Positions 8,849 through 18,468 are shown, numbered from the stretch's first letter. The stretch is 64,000 bases of DNA from Oscillibacter valericigenes Sjm18-20 (GCA_000283575.1 AP012044.1:3100001-3164000), one strand, 5' to 3'. The notes: a model not told the origin generated them from the sequence alone. Numbers and translations: made by a program.

Positions 8849-9718
8849 TCAATTAAACAGGCTCAGCTGAGCCTGTTCCTTCACGTTAAACTCATCGAGA
8901 TATGCAAAAATCCGGTCGTTGTCGTGCAGTATCCCGGCCTCCGCGCAGCGGCGGTGAAAGAGCTTCATAAGCTCCTGGCTATTGGGGCTGTCAATCATGT
9001 AGGCATTGCCATAGCGCCGGATGTACTTCTCTTTCAAGCCCGGAAAACGCCGGTCGAGCTGCTGATAAAAATACTCCCGGTTGCCCTCCCGCAATGTCAT
9101 CCCCATGCCGAAGCAGATAATGCTTTTGACCTTGGCTTCGACGCAGTAGTCCAGAAGTCCGTTGATATTTTCCTCCGTGTCGTTGAGAAACGGTAGAATT
9201 GGGCAAAGCCACACCACAGTGGGGACCCCGGCATCCCGCAGTCGTTTCAGCGCCTCAAACCGCTCCCGAGTTGTGCTGACCGCCGGTTCCAGCTTGCGGC
9301 AAAGGGCCTCGTCATAAGTGGTCAAGGTCATCTGTACCACGCATTTGGTCTGCTCATTAATGCGCTTGAGCAGCTCCAAGTCCCGCAGAACACGGGCGGA
9401 TTTGGTGATGAGCGTGGCACCGAAGCCGTATTTTTCAATGAGCTCCAGCGCCTGCCGCGTGTGGCAAAGCTCCTCCTCCAGTGGAAGGTATGGGTCGGTC
9501 ATAGAGCCCATGCCGATCATACAGGGCTTTCGTTTTCGGCGCAGGGCGTCCTCCAGAAGCGGGATGGCGTTTCTCTTGACCTCCACATCCTCAAAATCGT
9601 GTTCCATGTGGTAGCAGGTACTGCGGGAGTCGCAGTAGATACAGCCGTGCTGGCAGCCGCGGTACAGGTTCATACCGTTTTTTGCGGAGAGGATTCCCTT
9701 CACTGTTGCATAGTGCAT
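8849..9718 (-). CDS. Radical SAM protein of the spore-photoproduct-lyase-like (SplB-related) family
   Basis: Cytosolic 4Fe-4S radical SAM enzyme of 289 residues. The cluster motif C-x3-C-x2-C is at Cys22, 26 and 29 (CQHGCIYC), followed by GMGSMTDPYLPLE and an ITKSARVLRD stretch typical of this group. The start at 9718 is preferred over an in-frame ATG 75 nt upstream because GGAAAGGAAG lies just before it and homologues begin near MHYATVKGIL. The function of these non-sporulation SPL relatives is not established. It ends an operon-like row whose upstream members are damaged. Confidence 0.85.
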   Translation of the reverse strand: MHYATVKGILSAKNGMNLYRGCQHGCIYCDSRSTCYHMEHDFEDVEVKRNAIPLLEDALRRKRKPCMIGMGSMTDPYLPLEEELCHTRQALELIEKYGFGATLITKSARVLRDLELLKRINEQTKCVVQMTLTTYDEALCRKLEPAVSTTRERFEALKRLRDAGVPTVVWLCPILPFLNDTEENINGLLDYCVEAKVKSIICFGMGMTLREGNREYFYQQLDRRFPGLKEKYIRRYGNAYMIDSPNSQELMKLFHRRCAEAGILHDNDRIFAYLDEFNVKEQAQLSLFN

Positions 9719-9880
9719 TTCTGCGGCTTCCTTTCCGATTTGATCGAAATCTGCGCATCTTCGCCCCGGTATACGGAAGAGTTTCGAGTGCAAAGCGGGC
9801 TGCGTAATGTGCGGCCTTTCGCCAAATGAATGGCGGCTGAATCATGCGTGGGGCACCGCACAATTGCGTACAGGCCGGTA

Positions 9881-10141
9881 TCAATGACCATACCCACACA
9901 GCAATAAAGTTTCAAATTTATGCTCGCTATCCCACCGGGCGTTGGCGGCGAGGATGGCGATGGCACGGTTGCGCACCAGAGAATTTTTGTGCCGCAGCAA
10001 CGCCGCGAATTCGTCGAAATACGGATACCAGTACTCGGAGGTGCGGCTCTCCTCCCAAAGCTGCTCTGCATAGGCACAGGTGGCCGCGGCGTCCTTATCG
10101 GTCAGACGGGCAACACAATCGGAAGCAGCCATCATATCCAC
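9881..10141 (-). pseudogene. Truncated HEAT-repeat-like (SufBD-type) small protein
   Basis: The first 75 or so residues (RLTDKDAAATCAYAEQL, YWYPYFDEFAALL, SLVRNRAIAILAANARWD) look like the N-terminal half of a family of about 150-residue helical-repeat proteins often annotated SufBD or HEAT-repeat in Clostridia. The reading frame then switches to unrelated residues and stops at residue 86, so the C-terminal half is lost. The start overlaps the end of the damaged DUF1697 gene by 10 nt, indicating an original operon. Confidence 0.5.
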
Positions 10142-10438
10142 TCATTCCTTTCCCTTTCCGCAAGGTGCTTCACTACGCTGAGCTTCCACATGGTGGCCGT
10201 GATGTCCAGCTTCTTTTCCAGGAAATTTGTGTTGAGTACCTTTTTTGCCGCATCCCGCGGCAGATACAGATAAAGGCACTCGTCCCCGGCGGCAAGTTCT
10301 TCGCCTGCATATTTCGCATCTAAAAGCGTTTGGAGCTTTTGAGCATCCATCTTGTCTCTGGTAAGTCATTATCGCCATAGACAGGATGCGATTCCTGCCC
10401 GTGGGCGTCACGCCCCGCAGCAGTACAACGGTTTTCAT
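10132..10438 (-). pseudogene. DUF1697 protein gene with internal deletion
   Basis: The ATG at 10438 begins MKTVVLLRGVTPTGRNRI, the normal start of DUF1697 proteins. About 80 residues of the usual ~175 are then missing and the frame shifts. The C-terminal part resumes in another frame as MDAQKLQTLLDAKYAGEELA through DECLYLYLPRDAAKKVLNTN to the stop at 10132; this is the conserved C-terminal half. The start overlaps the upstream YjbR gene by 4 nt (ATGA type). I infer one deletion that fused the two ends out of frame. Confidence 0.7.
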
Positions 10439-10821
10439 TGCGCTTTCTCTTCAATCTCCCGCTGCAATCTCTTCGTCAGCTTACCAAGCACCAGCGCGTA
10501 AGAGCGGTCGCACAACCCCCGTAGAACCTCGTCCGGTACCCCGCCGTCCAAAAACACCGAGATCCAGTTACGTTTGTCCATGTAAAAGCCGGGGACGATG
10601 TCCGGGTATTCGGACCGCAACAGCTCGGCAAACGTCGGCTCACATTTGAGCGTCAGCAGCTCCCGGCAGTCGTAGCCCTTGTGTTGAGGACCCGGCTGGC
10701 AGGTTGCCGCAAACATCTTGCTGCCCACCTGATAGCGCTGCCATCCCCACTCCAATTTATAGTCCTTCTCGCAGCCCTTTTGAGCTTGCAGATATTCGTC
10801 CAGCCAGCCGTATTTATTCAT
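10435..10821 (-). CDS. MmcQ/YjbR-family DNA-binding-like protein
   Basis: A 128-residue cytosolic protein of the MmcQ/YjbR fold. Typical features are LEWGWQRYQVGSKMFA near residue 24, LTLKCEP, YPDIVPGFYMDKRNWISVFLDG and the C-terminal DRSYALVLGKLTK. The start is set at 10821 because AGGGGAGAAG lies directly upstream; longer in-frame extension to 10959 lacks family similarity. It overlaps the damaged DUF1697 gene by 4 nt. The biological role of the family is not settled. Confidence 0.85.
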   Translation of the reverse strand: MNKYGWLDEYLQAQKGCEKDYKLEWGWQRYQVGSKMFAATCQPGPQHKGYDCRELLTLKCEPTFAELLRSEYPDIVPGFYMDKRNWISVFLDGGVPDEVLRGLCDRSYALVLGKLTKRLQREIEEKAQ

Positions 10822-11047
10822 TTTCTTCTCCCCTGTTCTCAGAAAAATTGTATGCGCCCCGCAGCCAGCCCATCCGGCCTGCCATAAAAAAAGAACCACC
10901 TGTCGCTTTGACCATATCCCAGCGTCCGCATAGCGCACCACCCAAAACAATAAATCCATTCTATCCTATGGCGCTCAAAACGGCAAGAATTCTCTTACAA
11001 TCAGGCCGGAAAATATTTGGACATTTCCATGCTTATGTAGTATACGG
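10822..11047. other. Short gap before the glycosyltransferase remnant
   Basis: No gene is supported here. Together with 11288-11425 it flanks a gene fragment, so the 10822-11425 interval has no intact gene. Confidence 0.4.
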
Positions 11048-11287
11048 TTGCAGCCGGAACAGCAGATGAATCTTGAGCATATCTCAGCTTTCGGAGCGGG
11101 TATACGCATTCCCTGTAAAAAGTGGAATGCCTATAAAATCAGAAAAGCCGTACTCACGGTTTTATCCGATAACAATTATACCCAAAGTGCCCGTTGTCTT
11201 ATGGAACGAATTAACAGCACCGACGGAGGCAGCGAATGCGCACATATAATTTGGGAGACATTGAGGAACTTGCCAAAAACGGATTAG
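11048..11287 (+). pseudogene. C-terminal fragment of a UDP-glycosyltransferase-like protein
   Basis: The 79-residue frame contains EHISAFGAGIRIPCKKW, then KIRKAVLTVLSDNNYTQSAR and a C-terminal segment ending INSTDGGSECAHII. This succession resembles the last 70 residues of MGT/UGT-type glycosyltransferases (P-x-x-x-E-Q-x-x-N, then an xxxGxGI, a helix pair and the DGG motif). The N-terminal 300 residues are absent. The assignment is by pattern only. Confidence 0.4.
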
Positions 11288-11425
11288 AGTAAAAAAACCA
11301 CGATTCCGTCGCCGTGGCCTTATGCAGGTTAAACCCTGCTGCGGTTTTCTTGACAGGCTAGCGATCACTAGCTATACTAAGCAGGAGTAATGCCTGACGG
11401 CTTTGCACTGCAAGGAGGATATATT

Positions 11426-12535
11426 GTGAAAACACCATTCAATCTTGAATCGTATTTAGTTAACGGAGTTGAAGATATCGTATCCGGTATTCTGAAGGCA
11501 ACTCTGCACAACCCAAAAGAAAGCAGCTTCATGGCAAGGTATGCCATCCAGAGCAGACGAGCCAATAAGCTGCGAGCAGCGGCACAGGAAGACAGGCATC
11601 ACATTCCGCCGTTTTTGATTGCAAGCATTACAACGCAGTGCAATCTGCATTGCAAAGGCTGCTATGCAAGGGCCAATCACAGCTGCTATGACCAGGATTC
11701 TACCGGGAACGCTCCGCAGCAGCTGAGCGCAGAACAGTGGGGACACATCTTTGGGCAGGCAGCTGATTTGGGTATAGGATTCATCCTTCTGGCCGGAGGA
11801 GAGCCCTTTGTTCGTCGAGACGTGCTGACAATAGCCGGAGACTATCCCGGTATTTTATTTCCGGTTTTTACAAATGGAACCATGATCGATTCAGACTATC
11901 TGACGTTGCTGGATCAAAAGCGCAATTTAGTTCCCATTATAAGTATCGAGGGAGAACAAAAGGCAACAGATGCGCGGCGGGGTGCCGGAATCTATCAGCG
12001 GCTGCACTCCGCCATGCGAGAACTACATAGCAGAGGTCTGCTGTTTGGTGCTTCTATCACGGTAACAAAGGAGAACCTTGGCGAGGTTTTGTCGGATTCT
12101 TTTATCAGTGAACTGAGTGCCAGCGGCTGCAAAGCGATTATTTATGTAGAATACGTCCCCATTGACCACCGGACTGCCCATTTGGCATTGGATGACGAAA
12201 CAAGGTCCTTGATGACGCAGAAGCTGGATGACGCCAGGGAGCGGCACTCAGATCTGTTAATGGTTTCTTTCCCGGGAGATGAAAAAAAATCCGGGGGCTG
12301 CCTGGCAGCCGGTCGGGGATTTTTTCATATCAATGCCTTTGGTGGTGCGGAGCCATGTCCATTTTCACCGTATTCAGATATCAATGTGGCTGATACGTCT
12401 TTATCAGAGGCTCTGCAATCCCGGTTGTTTCAAAAGCTGCAGCAGCAGGGAAACCTGACGCAGGAACATATTGGCGGCTGTGTCCTGTTCGCACAGGAAG
12501 CGCAGGTTAAGCTGCTATTGAAAGAGCCAGTATGA
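11426..12535 (+). CDS. Radical SAM protein with SPASM-like C-terminus
   Basis: A 369-residue radical SAM enzyme. The start is a GTG at 11426, 6 nt after AAGGAGGA; upstream in-frame ATG lacks such a site. The cluster-binding C-x3-C-x2-C is at residues 72, 76 and 79 (CNLHCKGC), followed by the GGEPF motif. C-terminal cysteines (GGCLAAGRG, AEPCPFSP, GGCVLF) suggest an auxiliary cluster as in SPASM/twitch proteins. No precursor peptide gene was seen next to it. It overlaps the TetR gene by 4 nt (ATGA), so the regulator is translated with it. Its substrate is unknown. Confidence 0.85.
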   Translation: MKTPFNLESYLVNGVEDIVSGILKATLHNPKESSFMARYAIQSRRANKLRAAAQEDRHHIPPFLIASITTQCNLHCKGCYARANHSCYDQDSTGNAPQQLSAEQWGHIFGQAADLGIGFILLAGGEPFVRRDVLTIAGDYPGILFPVFTNGTMIDSDYLTLLDQKRNLVPIISIEGEQKATDARRGAGIYQRLHSAMRELHSRGLLFGASITVTKENLGEVLSDSFISELSASGCKAIIYVEYVPIDHRTAHLALDDETRSLMTQKLDDARERHSDLLMVSFPGDEKKSGGCLAAGRGFFHINAFGGAEPCPFSPYSDINVADTSLSEALQSRLFQKLQQQGNLTQEHIGGCVLFAQEAQVKLLLKEPV

Positions 12536-13155
12536 CAACCAAAGAAAAGATTGCCGATGAAGCCCTGACGCTGTTCTCCACAAAAGGCTACAGGGGAACC
12601 AGTGTCAAGAACATTGCAGATGCGGTAGGAATTAAGGACAGTTCCTTATATAAGCATTTTAAAAGCAAAAAGCATATCTTTGATACCATTGTTTTAGAAA
12701 TGCACAATCGCATGGCCAGACTATCCTTTCAAACCGGGCTTCCATCGGGCCCGAGCTGTGAAAACGAGGCAAATGCATGTGGACAATTGACCATTGACAG
12801 CCTGCGAGTCCTCAGCAGAAAGATCTTCTTATTTTACCTGAAAGATAATTTTGTTTCCCGCTTTTTAAAAATGGCAGTGATGGAACAGTACCATTCTCCA
12901 GAGATTTACGCGGTTTATCATAAAATCTTTATGGAAGAGAGTATCGCTTATCAGACCGACCTGTTTCGGGAAATGACACGGCAGAGGTATTGCCAAGCGG
13001 TTGACCCCGAAGTTATGGCTATCAACTTTTATTCTCCGATTTTCTTTCTGCTCTCCAAATATATGGGAGAGCCAGAAAAAGAAAACACCGCACTCGCTTT
13101 GCTTGATAAGCAGGTTGCGGAGTTTTATAGCATCTATTGGAATCAAAACGGGTAA
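12532..13155 (+). CDS. TetR/AcrR-family regulator
   Basis: A 207-residue repressor-type protein. The N-terminal TetR helix-turn-helix is clear: KEKIADEALTLFSTKGY, TSVKNIADAVGIKDSSLYKHFKSK (residues 4-45). The C-terminal ligand domain is divergent. It is translationally coupled to the radical SAM gene through an ATGA overlap and probably autoregulates that operon. Confidence 0.88.
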   Translation: MTTKEKIADEALTLFSTKGYRGTSVKNIADAVGIKDSSLYKHFKSKKHIFDTIVLEMHNRMARLSFQTGLPSGPSCENEANACGQLTIDSLRVLSRKIFLFYLKDNFVSRFLKMAVMEQYHSPEIYAVYHKIFMEESIAYQTDLFREMTRQRYCQAVDPEVMAINFYSPIFFLLSKYMGEPEKENTALALLDKQVAEFYSIYWNQNG

Positions 13156-13311
13156 GGTGCCGCGCAAACCTGCCGCTTTTATGCAGCAGGTTTGTATGAC
13201 CACCGCGCTGGCGGCTTGGCGCTATTTTATATGGGCAGACACAAAATTTCCAACTTTCAGGCCTTCCAAATATCCGTTGGGAAAAGATTTGCCTATTAAG
13301 TGGGGAGAGCT

Positions 13312-14445
13312 ATGCGTAAACTTCTATTAATTGCTTTCAGCATCGTGCTATGCATATCAATATCGGGCTGCATGAGCAGGCAAGGTTCTGCACAAACCGG
13401 CATGTCGATTAGCCGTGATATACCGACTAATACCTCAGTCAATGTTGCATGGGGCGGCGGTATGTGTGAAGCAAACGGATATGTTTATTACATTTCTGCC
13501 CGTGATCCTCAGGAGACAATTATCCGTATAAATCAGGATGGAAGCAATCCAACGGTCGTTACAGATGGGTATTATTACATAGGCGGTTTAACCGCAGACA
13601 ACAACAACATTTATTTTGTTGCCAAAGCTGAATCAAGTAATACAGGCATGATTTACCGTTTGCCGTTAAACGGCGGGAAAGCGCAGAAACTTATCGAGGG
13701 GAATGTCAGGGCCTTACAGAATGTAAATGGCCGACTCTACTGGGAGGACTATAACTGTCCTGAGGGCGTCATCACAAATGACACGGTAACGACCATTCAG
13801 ATCAAAAGCATGAATCCGGACGGTTCAGATTTGAAGACGCCACTCACCTTAACCGTCCCGACCTTAGATGAAGGACCGTTTTATTTTCTGGCGATAGCAG
13901 ATGGCATATACTATTCAACAGCAACTGTAAATACCGACGATTACAGTGAATATTCCGATGTGTATCATATGGATTTATCCGGCGAAAGCCCAGCGAAACT
14001 AAATAATGATCCCTTGAGGTGTATTCATAAGCTCTTTTATGACCGAGGCAAACTCTACCTTTTAGTAGAGAATGACCTTTCGGCCGACCCTTTTTCCAGT
14101 TCGGTCGTAACACTCGACCAAGGTGGAGAAACAAAGGCCGTTTTAAATCATGTCGGATACTTTCCCCAGGATTTTGCCTGCATTGAATATTGCGGCATAT
14201 CAGACGGTACTATTTATTACTTTACTATGAAAAAAACGGCCGGCAGCTCAGCAAGTATTCTTATGAATTTTCACCAATATGATATTGACAAAAACAAAGA
14301 TGTAATTATTAAAAGGAATGTTGATATGGGCGATTCATCAGTCGGTACGATCGCCTCATTGCGCGGGAAGAGCATGAAAGGTAATTCGGTTGGTCTTTAT
14401 ATTCTGGGGAACGATACTTATTTTGCGCCGTTTCAGATGCCTTAA
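13312..14445 (+). CDS. Lipoprotein with DUF5050-like repeats
   Basis: Secreted lipoprotein of 377 residues. The signal peptide MRKLLLIAFSIVLCISISGC ends in a lipobox (ISGC). The mature part has repeated short strands of the type N-G-Y-V-Y-Y-I and D-G-I-Y-Y, as in DUF5050/beta-propeller proteins (VYYISARDPQ, IYFVAKAES, LYWEDYN, IYYSTATV, LYLLVEND, IYYFTMKK). The start at 13312 is chosen over 13300 because GGGGAG lies upstream and the signal peptide begins there. It probably sits on the outer face of the cell membrane. No ligand can be named. Confidence 0.8.
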   Translation: MRKLLLIAFSIVLCISISGCMSRQGSAQTGMSISRDIPTNTSVNVAWGGGMCEANGYVYYISARDPQETIIRINQDGSNPTVVTDGYYYIGGLTADNNNIYFVAKAESSNTGMIYRLPLNGGKAQKLIEGNVRALQNVNGRLYWEDYNCPEGVITNDTVTTIQIKSMNPDGSDLKTPLTLTVPTLDEGPFYFLAIADGIYYSTATVNTDDYSEYSDVYHMDLSGESPAKLNNDPLRCIHKLFYDRGKLYLLVENDLSADPFSSSVVTLDQGGETKAVLNHVGYFPQDFACIEYCGISDGTIYYFTMKKTAGSSASILMNFHQYDIDKNKDVIIKRNVDMGDSSVGTIASLRGKSMKGNSVGLYILGNDTYFAPFQMP

Positions 14446-14557
14446 TGAAGGATTTATTATAGAAACACAAGAATTGAATTTAGGAAATTTGCTTCTTTAA
14501 AGCAATCCTGCCGCCTGCTATAGAGGGTGAAACGTAATTAGAATTGGTTGGTGAAAA

Positions 14558-15175
14558 ATGAAAAATCCGTGGGAAGAAATTAAGTTATCGGATTATGAGA
14601 ACCATATGAAATTGGACACGGTTATGCAACAGCAATGCCTGAACGCGATCATGAAGAAACAATTTTATCAATACCAAATCGCAACGGTTATGGTACTTGG
14701 AGTTGCCGGTGGAAACGGATTGGAGCATATTGATTCAACGCGCCTTCAAAAAGTATACGGCGTTGATATTAATCAAGAATATTTAACAGCGTGCAAGGCT
14801 CGATATAAAAACTTGAGTGGCGTTTTGGAGTGTTTACGCGCTGATTTAATGGACGAAAATACTGTGCTCCCCTATGCCGACTTAGTCATTGCCGATCTAT
14901 TCATCGAGTATGTTGGATACAAGTGCTTTGAGCAGATAACCAGCAAGATCAAACCGAAGTATGTTTCGACAGTGATACAGATTAATACAGACGACAGCTT
15001 TGTATCAGATTCTCCGTATCTTCATGTGTTTGATCGACTGGACTGTATTCACCATCAAATGGATGAAATCTCCTTGTTGGAAGCAATGAACAATATACAT
15101 TATCAGTTAATTGATAAAGAAGAATGGCTGTTGCCGAATGGGAAAAAACTGGTGCAGCTAAATTACAAGTGCTGA
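14558..15175 (+). CDS. Class I SAM-dependent methyltransferase
   Basis: A 205-residue cytosolic methyltransferase. Motif I is VMVLGVAGGNGLEHI (residues 44-58), the acidic residue after strand 2 is in YGVDINQEYL, and motif IV-like sequence is YADLVIADLFIEYVG. The length fits small-molecule methyltransferases of Clostridia. It stands alone; the substrate is not predictable. Confidence 0.8.
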   Translation: MKNPWEEIKLSDYENHMKLDTVMQQQCLNAIMKKQFYQYQIATVMVLGVAGGNGLEHIDSTRLQKVYGVDINQEYLTACKARYKNLSGVLECLRADLMDENTVLPYADLVIADLFIEYVGYKCFEQITSKIKPKYVSTVIQINTDDSFVSDSPYLHVFDRLDCIHHQMDEISLLEAMNNIHYQLIDKEEWLLPNGKKLVQLNYKC

Positions 15176-15670
15176 CTATCTCTTGGCATTGAGACTATGA
15201 ACAGGCCTAACAGTCCGGATAAGAAGCGAGTTTGCAGTATAAGTAGTAAACTATATAAGCAAAGGCATGCGAAAAAAAAGGCAGGGAACGGATATGCAGA
15301 AGAGGTTGCTTAAGGGCACTCCCTTATTGCTTAACAATAGCAGCCCCATGGCATAGTGAAGTCTCGAACTGCGGTAGACATCCCCCCGGCAGAACGGATT
15401 TATTCATTTTTATTCTTTGGGAGAAAACGCTTCTTCTCTATCCGTGACGGAATTATATTCCTCCGCCCCGGACAACCAAATTGTTCCATGTTCAGGAGAA
15501 TAAGTCCACCGCGTTCGATACGGCGTTTATAATGGCTCATAAAGGCCGGCCCGTTGTGTCTCCTTGGAGAACAGGCGGTGCCAAAGGTCTTGCAAAGTTT
15601 GGGGGAACATGGACCATTCCGAAGGGCTCACCGAAATCTGGCGACGCACGGATTGAAACGGCGACGCTTT
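15176..15670. other. Gene-free stretch
   Basis: About 495 bp without a supportable gene. A 67-residue frame starting at 15481 has no recognisable content and no ribosome site. Confidence 0.5.
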
Positions 15671-16786
15671 TCACACTTTGTTGAATGATTTGCCCGCTCC
15701 GCCCCGATAAGTAATCTGTACACTTTGCGTGTTGGTCAGGTAGACAAGGGAGGCATAGCTCACGTTGAATTCCAGCACGTCGCCAACCTTAATATCATCC
15801 TTGACAGCTTCCACATCTAAAATTGTGTGGTCGGAAGAGGCTCCCAGAATCTCAACTCCGGGCATCCGGGGCGTGATATCGATAGGATTGCCGTAGTCTA
15901 CCCGCCCCATGGCAACCAGCGCACGCCGCCGTATCCCACGGTCTTCATAGTGTGTATGCTTTCCAAAAGCGTCCACCGTCAGCTCACCGACGGGGAAACT
16001 GGGTTTGTCGCGGCATTCTACAACCTCGGCTTTGAGGGTGAACACGTCCTTATGCGTGAATTCCGGATAGCAGCCGTAAATCTGTCCAGTGAGCACGATT
16101 TCCCCCAGACGGAGCAGGTTCACGCGGTAAGGCATTGTTCCGTCGAGCACCATGCGCATCGACGTAGACGCGCCGCCGCTGATATACTCCAATGGGCGGC
16201 CGATAGCCTTCTCCACATCGGACGCCAAGCTGACCAAGCCCTGCATATTCCTTTTGTTGGGCTTGATGGAACCATAGCAGCTCAGGTTGACACCCACGCC
16301 AATTAAGCGCAGGTTTTTGAGCTCTCTCTCAATTTCAACCGCCGCATCGACCAGTTCCTCGGCATCCCAGAAGCCTTCACGCAGGTCACCAAGGTCGATC
16401 ATCAGCATGACTTGATGTATTTTTTCCTGCCGTTTTGCCTCCGCGTTGATCGCATGAATTACGGTGATGTCACTTTGCAGGCTGGCATCGCTCAGCAATA
16501 CAACCTCCTCCACCTCGGAGAGCATTGGAACACGGATGAGCATCAGAGGCGCGTCAATTCCGGCATTCCGGATAGAGCGCAGCTGGTCTATGCGGGAGGT
16601 TGCGACGAAACGCACACCGCTATGTGCAAAAACACGCACGATTTCAGGCAGCGCGGTAGCGCCCTTGACAACGCCCGCGACCTCTACAGAAGAATCATGG
16701 CAGCGCTCAATAAGCGCCGCCAGATTCTCCTGCATTTTGTCCAAATCAACCTCTACGAGTGGATAATGATTTTGGTTTGCAGTCAT
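15671..16786 (-). CDS. orr: Ornithine/alanine racemase-like PLP enzyme
   Basis: A 371-residue fold-type III PLP protein with an alanine-racemase N-terminal barrel. The PLP lysine is Lys41 in GVVKGA. LSCYGSIKPNKRNM and ISGGASTSMRM match ornithine racemases of Clostridia rather than cell-wall alanine racemases. It would interconvert L- and D-ornithine. It lies 23 bp after an NhaC-family antiporter and in line with argC-argJ-argB-argD, which make ornithine. That supports ornithine as substrate, by inference. No D-ornithine aminomutase genes are in the window, so the fate of the product is open. Confidence 0.75.
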   Translation of the reverse strand: MTANQNHYPLVEVDLDKMQENLAALIERCHDSSVEVAGVVKGATALPEIVRVFAHSGVRFVATSRIDQLRSIRNAGIDAPLMLIRVPMLSEVEEVVLLSDASLQSDITVIHAINAEAKRQEKIHQVMLMIDLGDLREGFWDAEELVDAAVEIERELKNLRLIGVGVNLSCYGSIKPNKRNMQGLVSLASDVEKAIGRPLEYISGGASTSMRMVLDGTMPYRVNLLRLGEIVLTGQIYGCYPEFTHKDVFTLKAEVVECRDKPSFPVGELTVDAFGKHTHYEDRGIRRRALVAMGRVDYGNPIDITPRMPGVEILGASSDHTILDVEAVKDDIKVGDVLEFNVSYASLVYLTNTQSVQITYRGGAGKSFNKV

Positions 16787-16809
16787 TTTTTTGTTCCCTT
16801 ACTTCAAAA

Positions 16810-18267
16810 TTATCTGGCAACCTTTTCCGCCTTTTCCATCTTCTTTTTCTTTGCCAGACGGACGCCGTCCAAATCGCATACCGTCAGGCCCATGAAGGCC
16901 ATCACGATCACAACGATGGGCATCAGCCAGTTAAAGACGGCGTAGGGTGCGTATTGAGAAACGCCAATGCCAAGGGTAGTGAAAATGAACACGCCGCAGG
17001 TGTTCCATGGGATCAGGGCAGAAGTGACCGTACCGGCGCCTTCGAGCGCGTTGGACAGAGACTTCGGGTGCAGACCCATCTTCTTATACTCCTCCGCGTA
17101 CATCCGACCGGGGACAACGATGGAGATGTACTGCTCGGGCATAGTGGCGTTGGAGATCACGCAGGTGACTTCCGTCAGGGTGACCAGCGTCGCCGGCGTC
17201 CTCGCAAAGGCCTTCAGCTTGTTAACGATGACTTCCAGCTGGTGGGTATATTCCATTATACCACCGAACATCATGGCGATAATCGTCATGGAGACGGAGA
17301 ACATCATTTTCAGCAGGCCGCCGGTGGAAAGCAGTTTGTCGATGGACTCAACACCGGTGGCACAGACATAGCCATTGATGCCGCAGTTAAACAGCGTCCC
17401 GAGGTTACAGCCCGGCTGGAAAATCAGGCCGCAGATGCCGCCGGAGATGATTCCCAGGGTGATCCCGGGGATGGCCGGTATCTTACATGCCACCGCCACG
17501 ATGACGATAATCGGGGGCAGGAGCAACAGCGGATTGACGTTGAACAGGCCATTGAGCGCATCGGAGAGCACCCGGACCTGACTCATGTCAGTCGAGCCGC
17601 CATGATACTGCGTGATGCCCAAAACACCATAGAAGATCAGGCAGATCCCGTAGACGATGCCTGTGGGCAGCATCATGAACTTGACGTGTGTCATAACATC
17701 GGTGCCAGCCATGGCGGGAGCCAGATTCGTGGTGTCAGACAGAGGGGACATCTTATCGCCGAAGTAGGCACCGGAAATAATCGCGCCGGCGGTCATGGCG
17801 GGGTTCATACCAAGGCCCAGACCAATGCCCATCAGAGCAACGCCCATGGTTCCCATGGTGCCCCAGGACGTACCGGTAGCCAGAGAGGTGATGGAGCAGA
17901 TCAGCATCGCCGCAATAAAGAAAATACTGGGCTTGAGGATCTTCAGTCCGTAGTAGATCATAGAAGGCACGACGCCCGCGTTAATCCACACACCGATCAA
18001 AATACCGATAATCGTCAGAATAACTATGGACTGAAGGGCCTTGAAAATACCGTCCATCATGGACTTTTCAATGGCATCCCACTTATAGCCAAGATGGAGC
18101 GCCATTAAAGCCGCGCCGATCACGCCGACAAACATGGGTACGTGGGGGTCAACGCCATAGATAATGATACCGACCGCCAGCATAATCACCAAGAACAGCA
18201 TGGTGATTAAAGCCTCCCATAGCTTTGGCATTCTGGCTTCTTTTGCCTTTTTTTCCTCACTCATCAC
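16810..18267 (-). CDS. nhaC: NhaC-family Na+/H+ antiporter
   Basis: Membrane antiporter of 485 residues with 11-12 spans. Family motifs are LATGTSWGTMGTMGVALMG and SGAYFGDKMSPLSDTTNLAP near residues 128-190. NhaC relatives exchange Na+ for H+, and some exchange organic acids or amino acids. Its position between argD and the ornithine-racemase-like gene makes exchange of an amino acid possible, but the sequence alone does not show it. Confidence 0.88.
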   Translation of the reverse strand: MMSEEKKAKEARMPKLWEALITMLFLVIMLAVGIIIYGVDPHVPMFVGVIGAALMALHLGYKWDAIEKSMMDGIFKALQSIVILTIIGILIGVWINAGVVPSMIYYGLKILKPSIFFIAAMLICSITSLATGTSWGTMGTMGVALMGIGLGLGMNPAMTAGAIISGAYFGDKMSPLSDTTNLAPAMAGTDVMTHVKFMMLPTGIVYGICLIFYGVLGITQYHGGSTDMSQVRVLSDALNGLFNVNPLLLLPPIIVIVAVACKIPAIPGITLGIISGGICGLIFQPGCNLGTLFNCGINGYVCATGVESIDKLLSTGGLLKMMFSVSMTIIAMMFGGIMEYTHQLEVIVNKLKAFARTPATLVTLTEVTCVISNATMPEQYISIVVPGRMYAEEYKKMGLHPKSLSNALEGAGTVTSALIPWNTCGVFIFTTLGIGVSQYAPYAVFNWLMPIVVIVMAFMGLTVCDLDGVRLAKKKKMEKAEKVAR

Positions 18268-18468
18268 TTTACCAACCTTTCTTCACTTTTCATTCAGCTG
18301 ATTTTGGGATCGCCAATGTATTCGTTCAGAGGTTTGCTTTTTACGGTAATTGGATGAGCCTTTCTCGTCGATGAAACAACCGACATCAATGGAATATGCC
18401 GCCCTTTCCTCTTCGAAAACCACTCATTCCAGGAAATGTGATATTCATAGGAAGCAGCCCTCCGTCAC

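Noticed and set aside
11293..11350. Cluster of short complementary arms (CCACG/CGTGG, GCAGG/CCTGC, AAAACC/GGTTTT) before the radical SAM gene
   Set aside because: The outer and first inner arms share bases and cannot all form together; no riboswitch or T-box consensus is visible. At most a weak terminator.
15640..15665. A sequence ending GCACGGATTGAAAC that resembles the 3' end of type I-C CRISPR repeats
   Set aside because: Only one copy is present, with no spaced second repeat and no cas gene in the window.
16759..18108. Long plus-strand open frame opposite the NhaC antiporter
   Set aside because: The His/Asp/Gly-rich translation is typical of the complement of a membrane protein gene; the minus strand is clearly coding.
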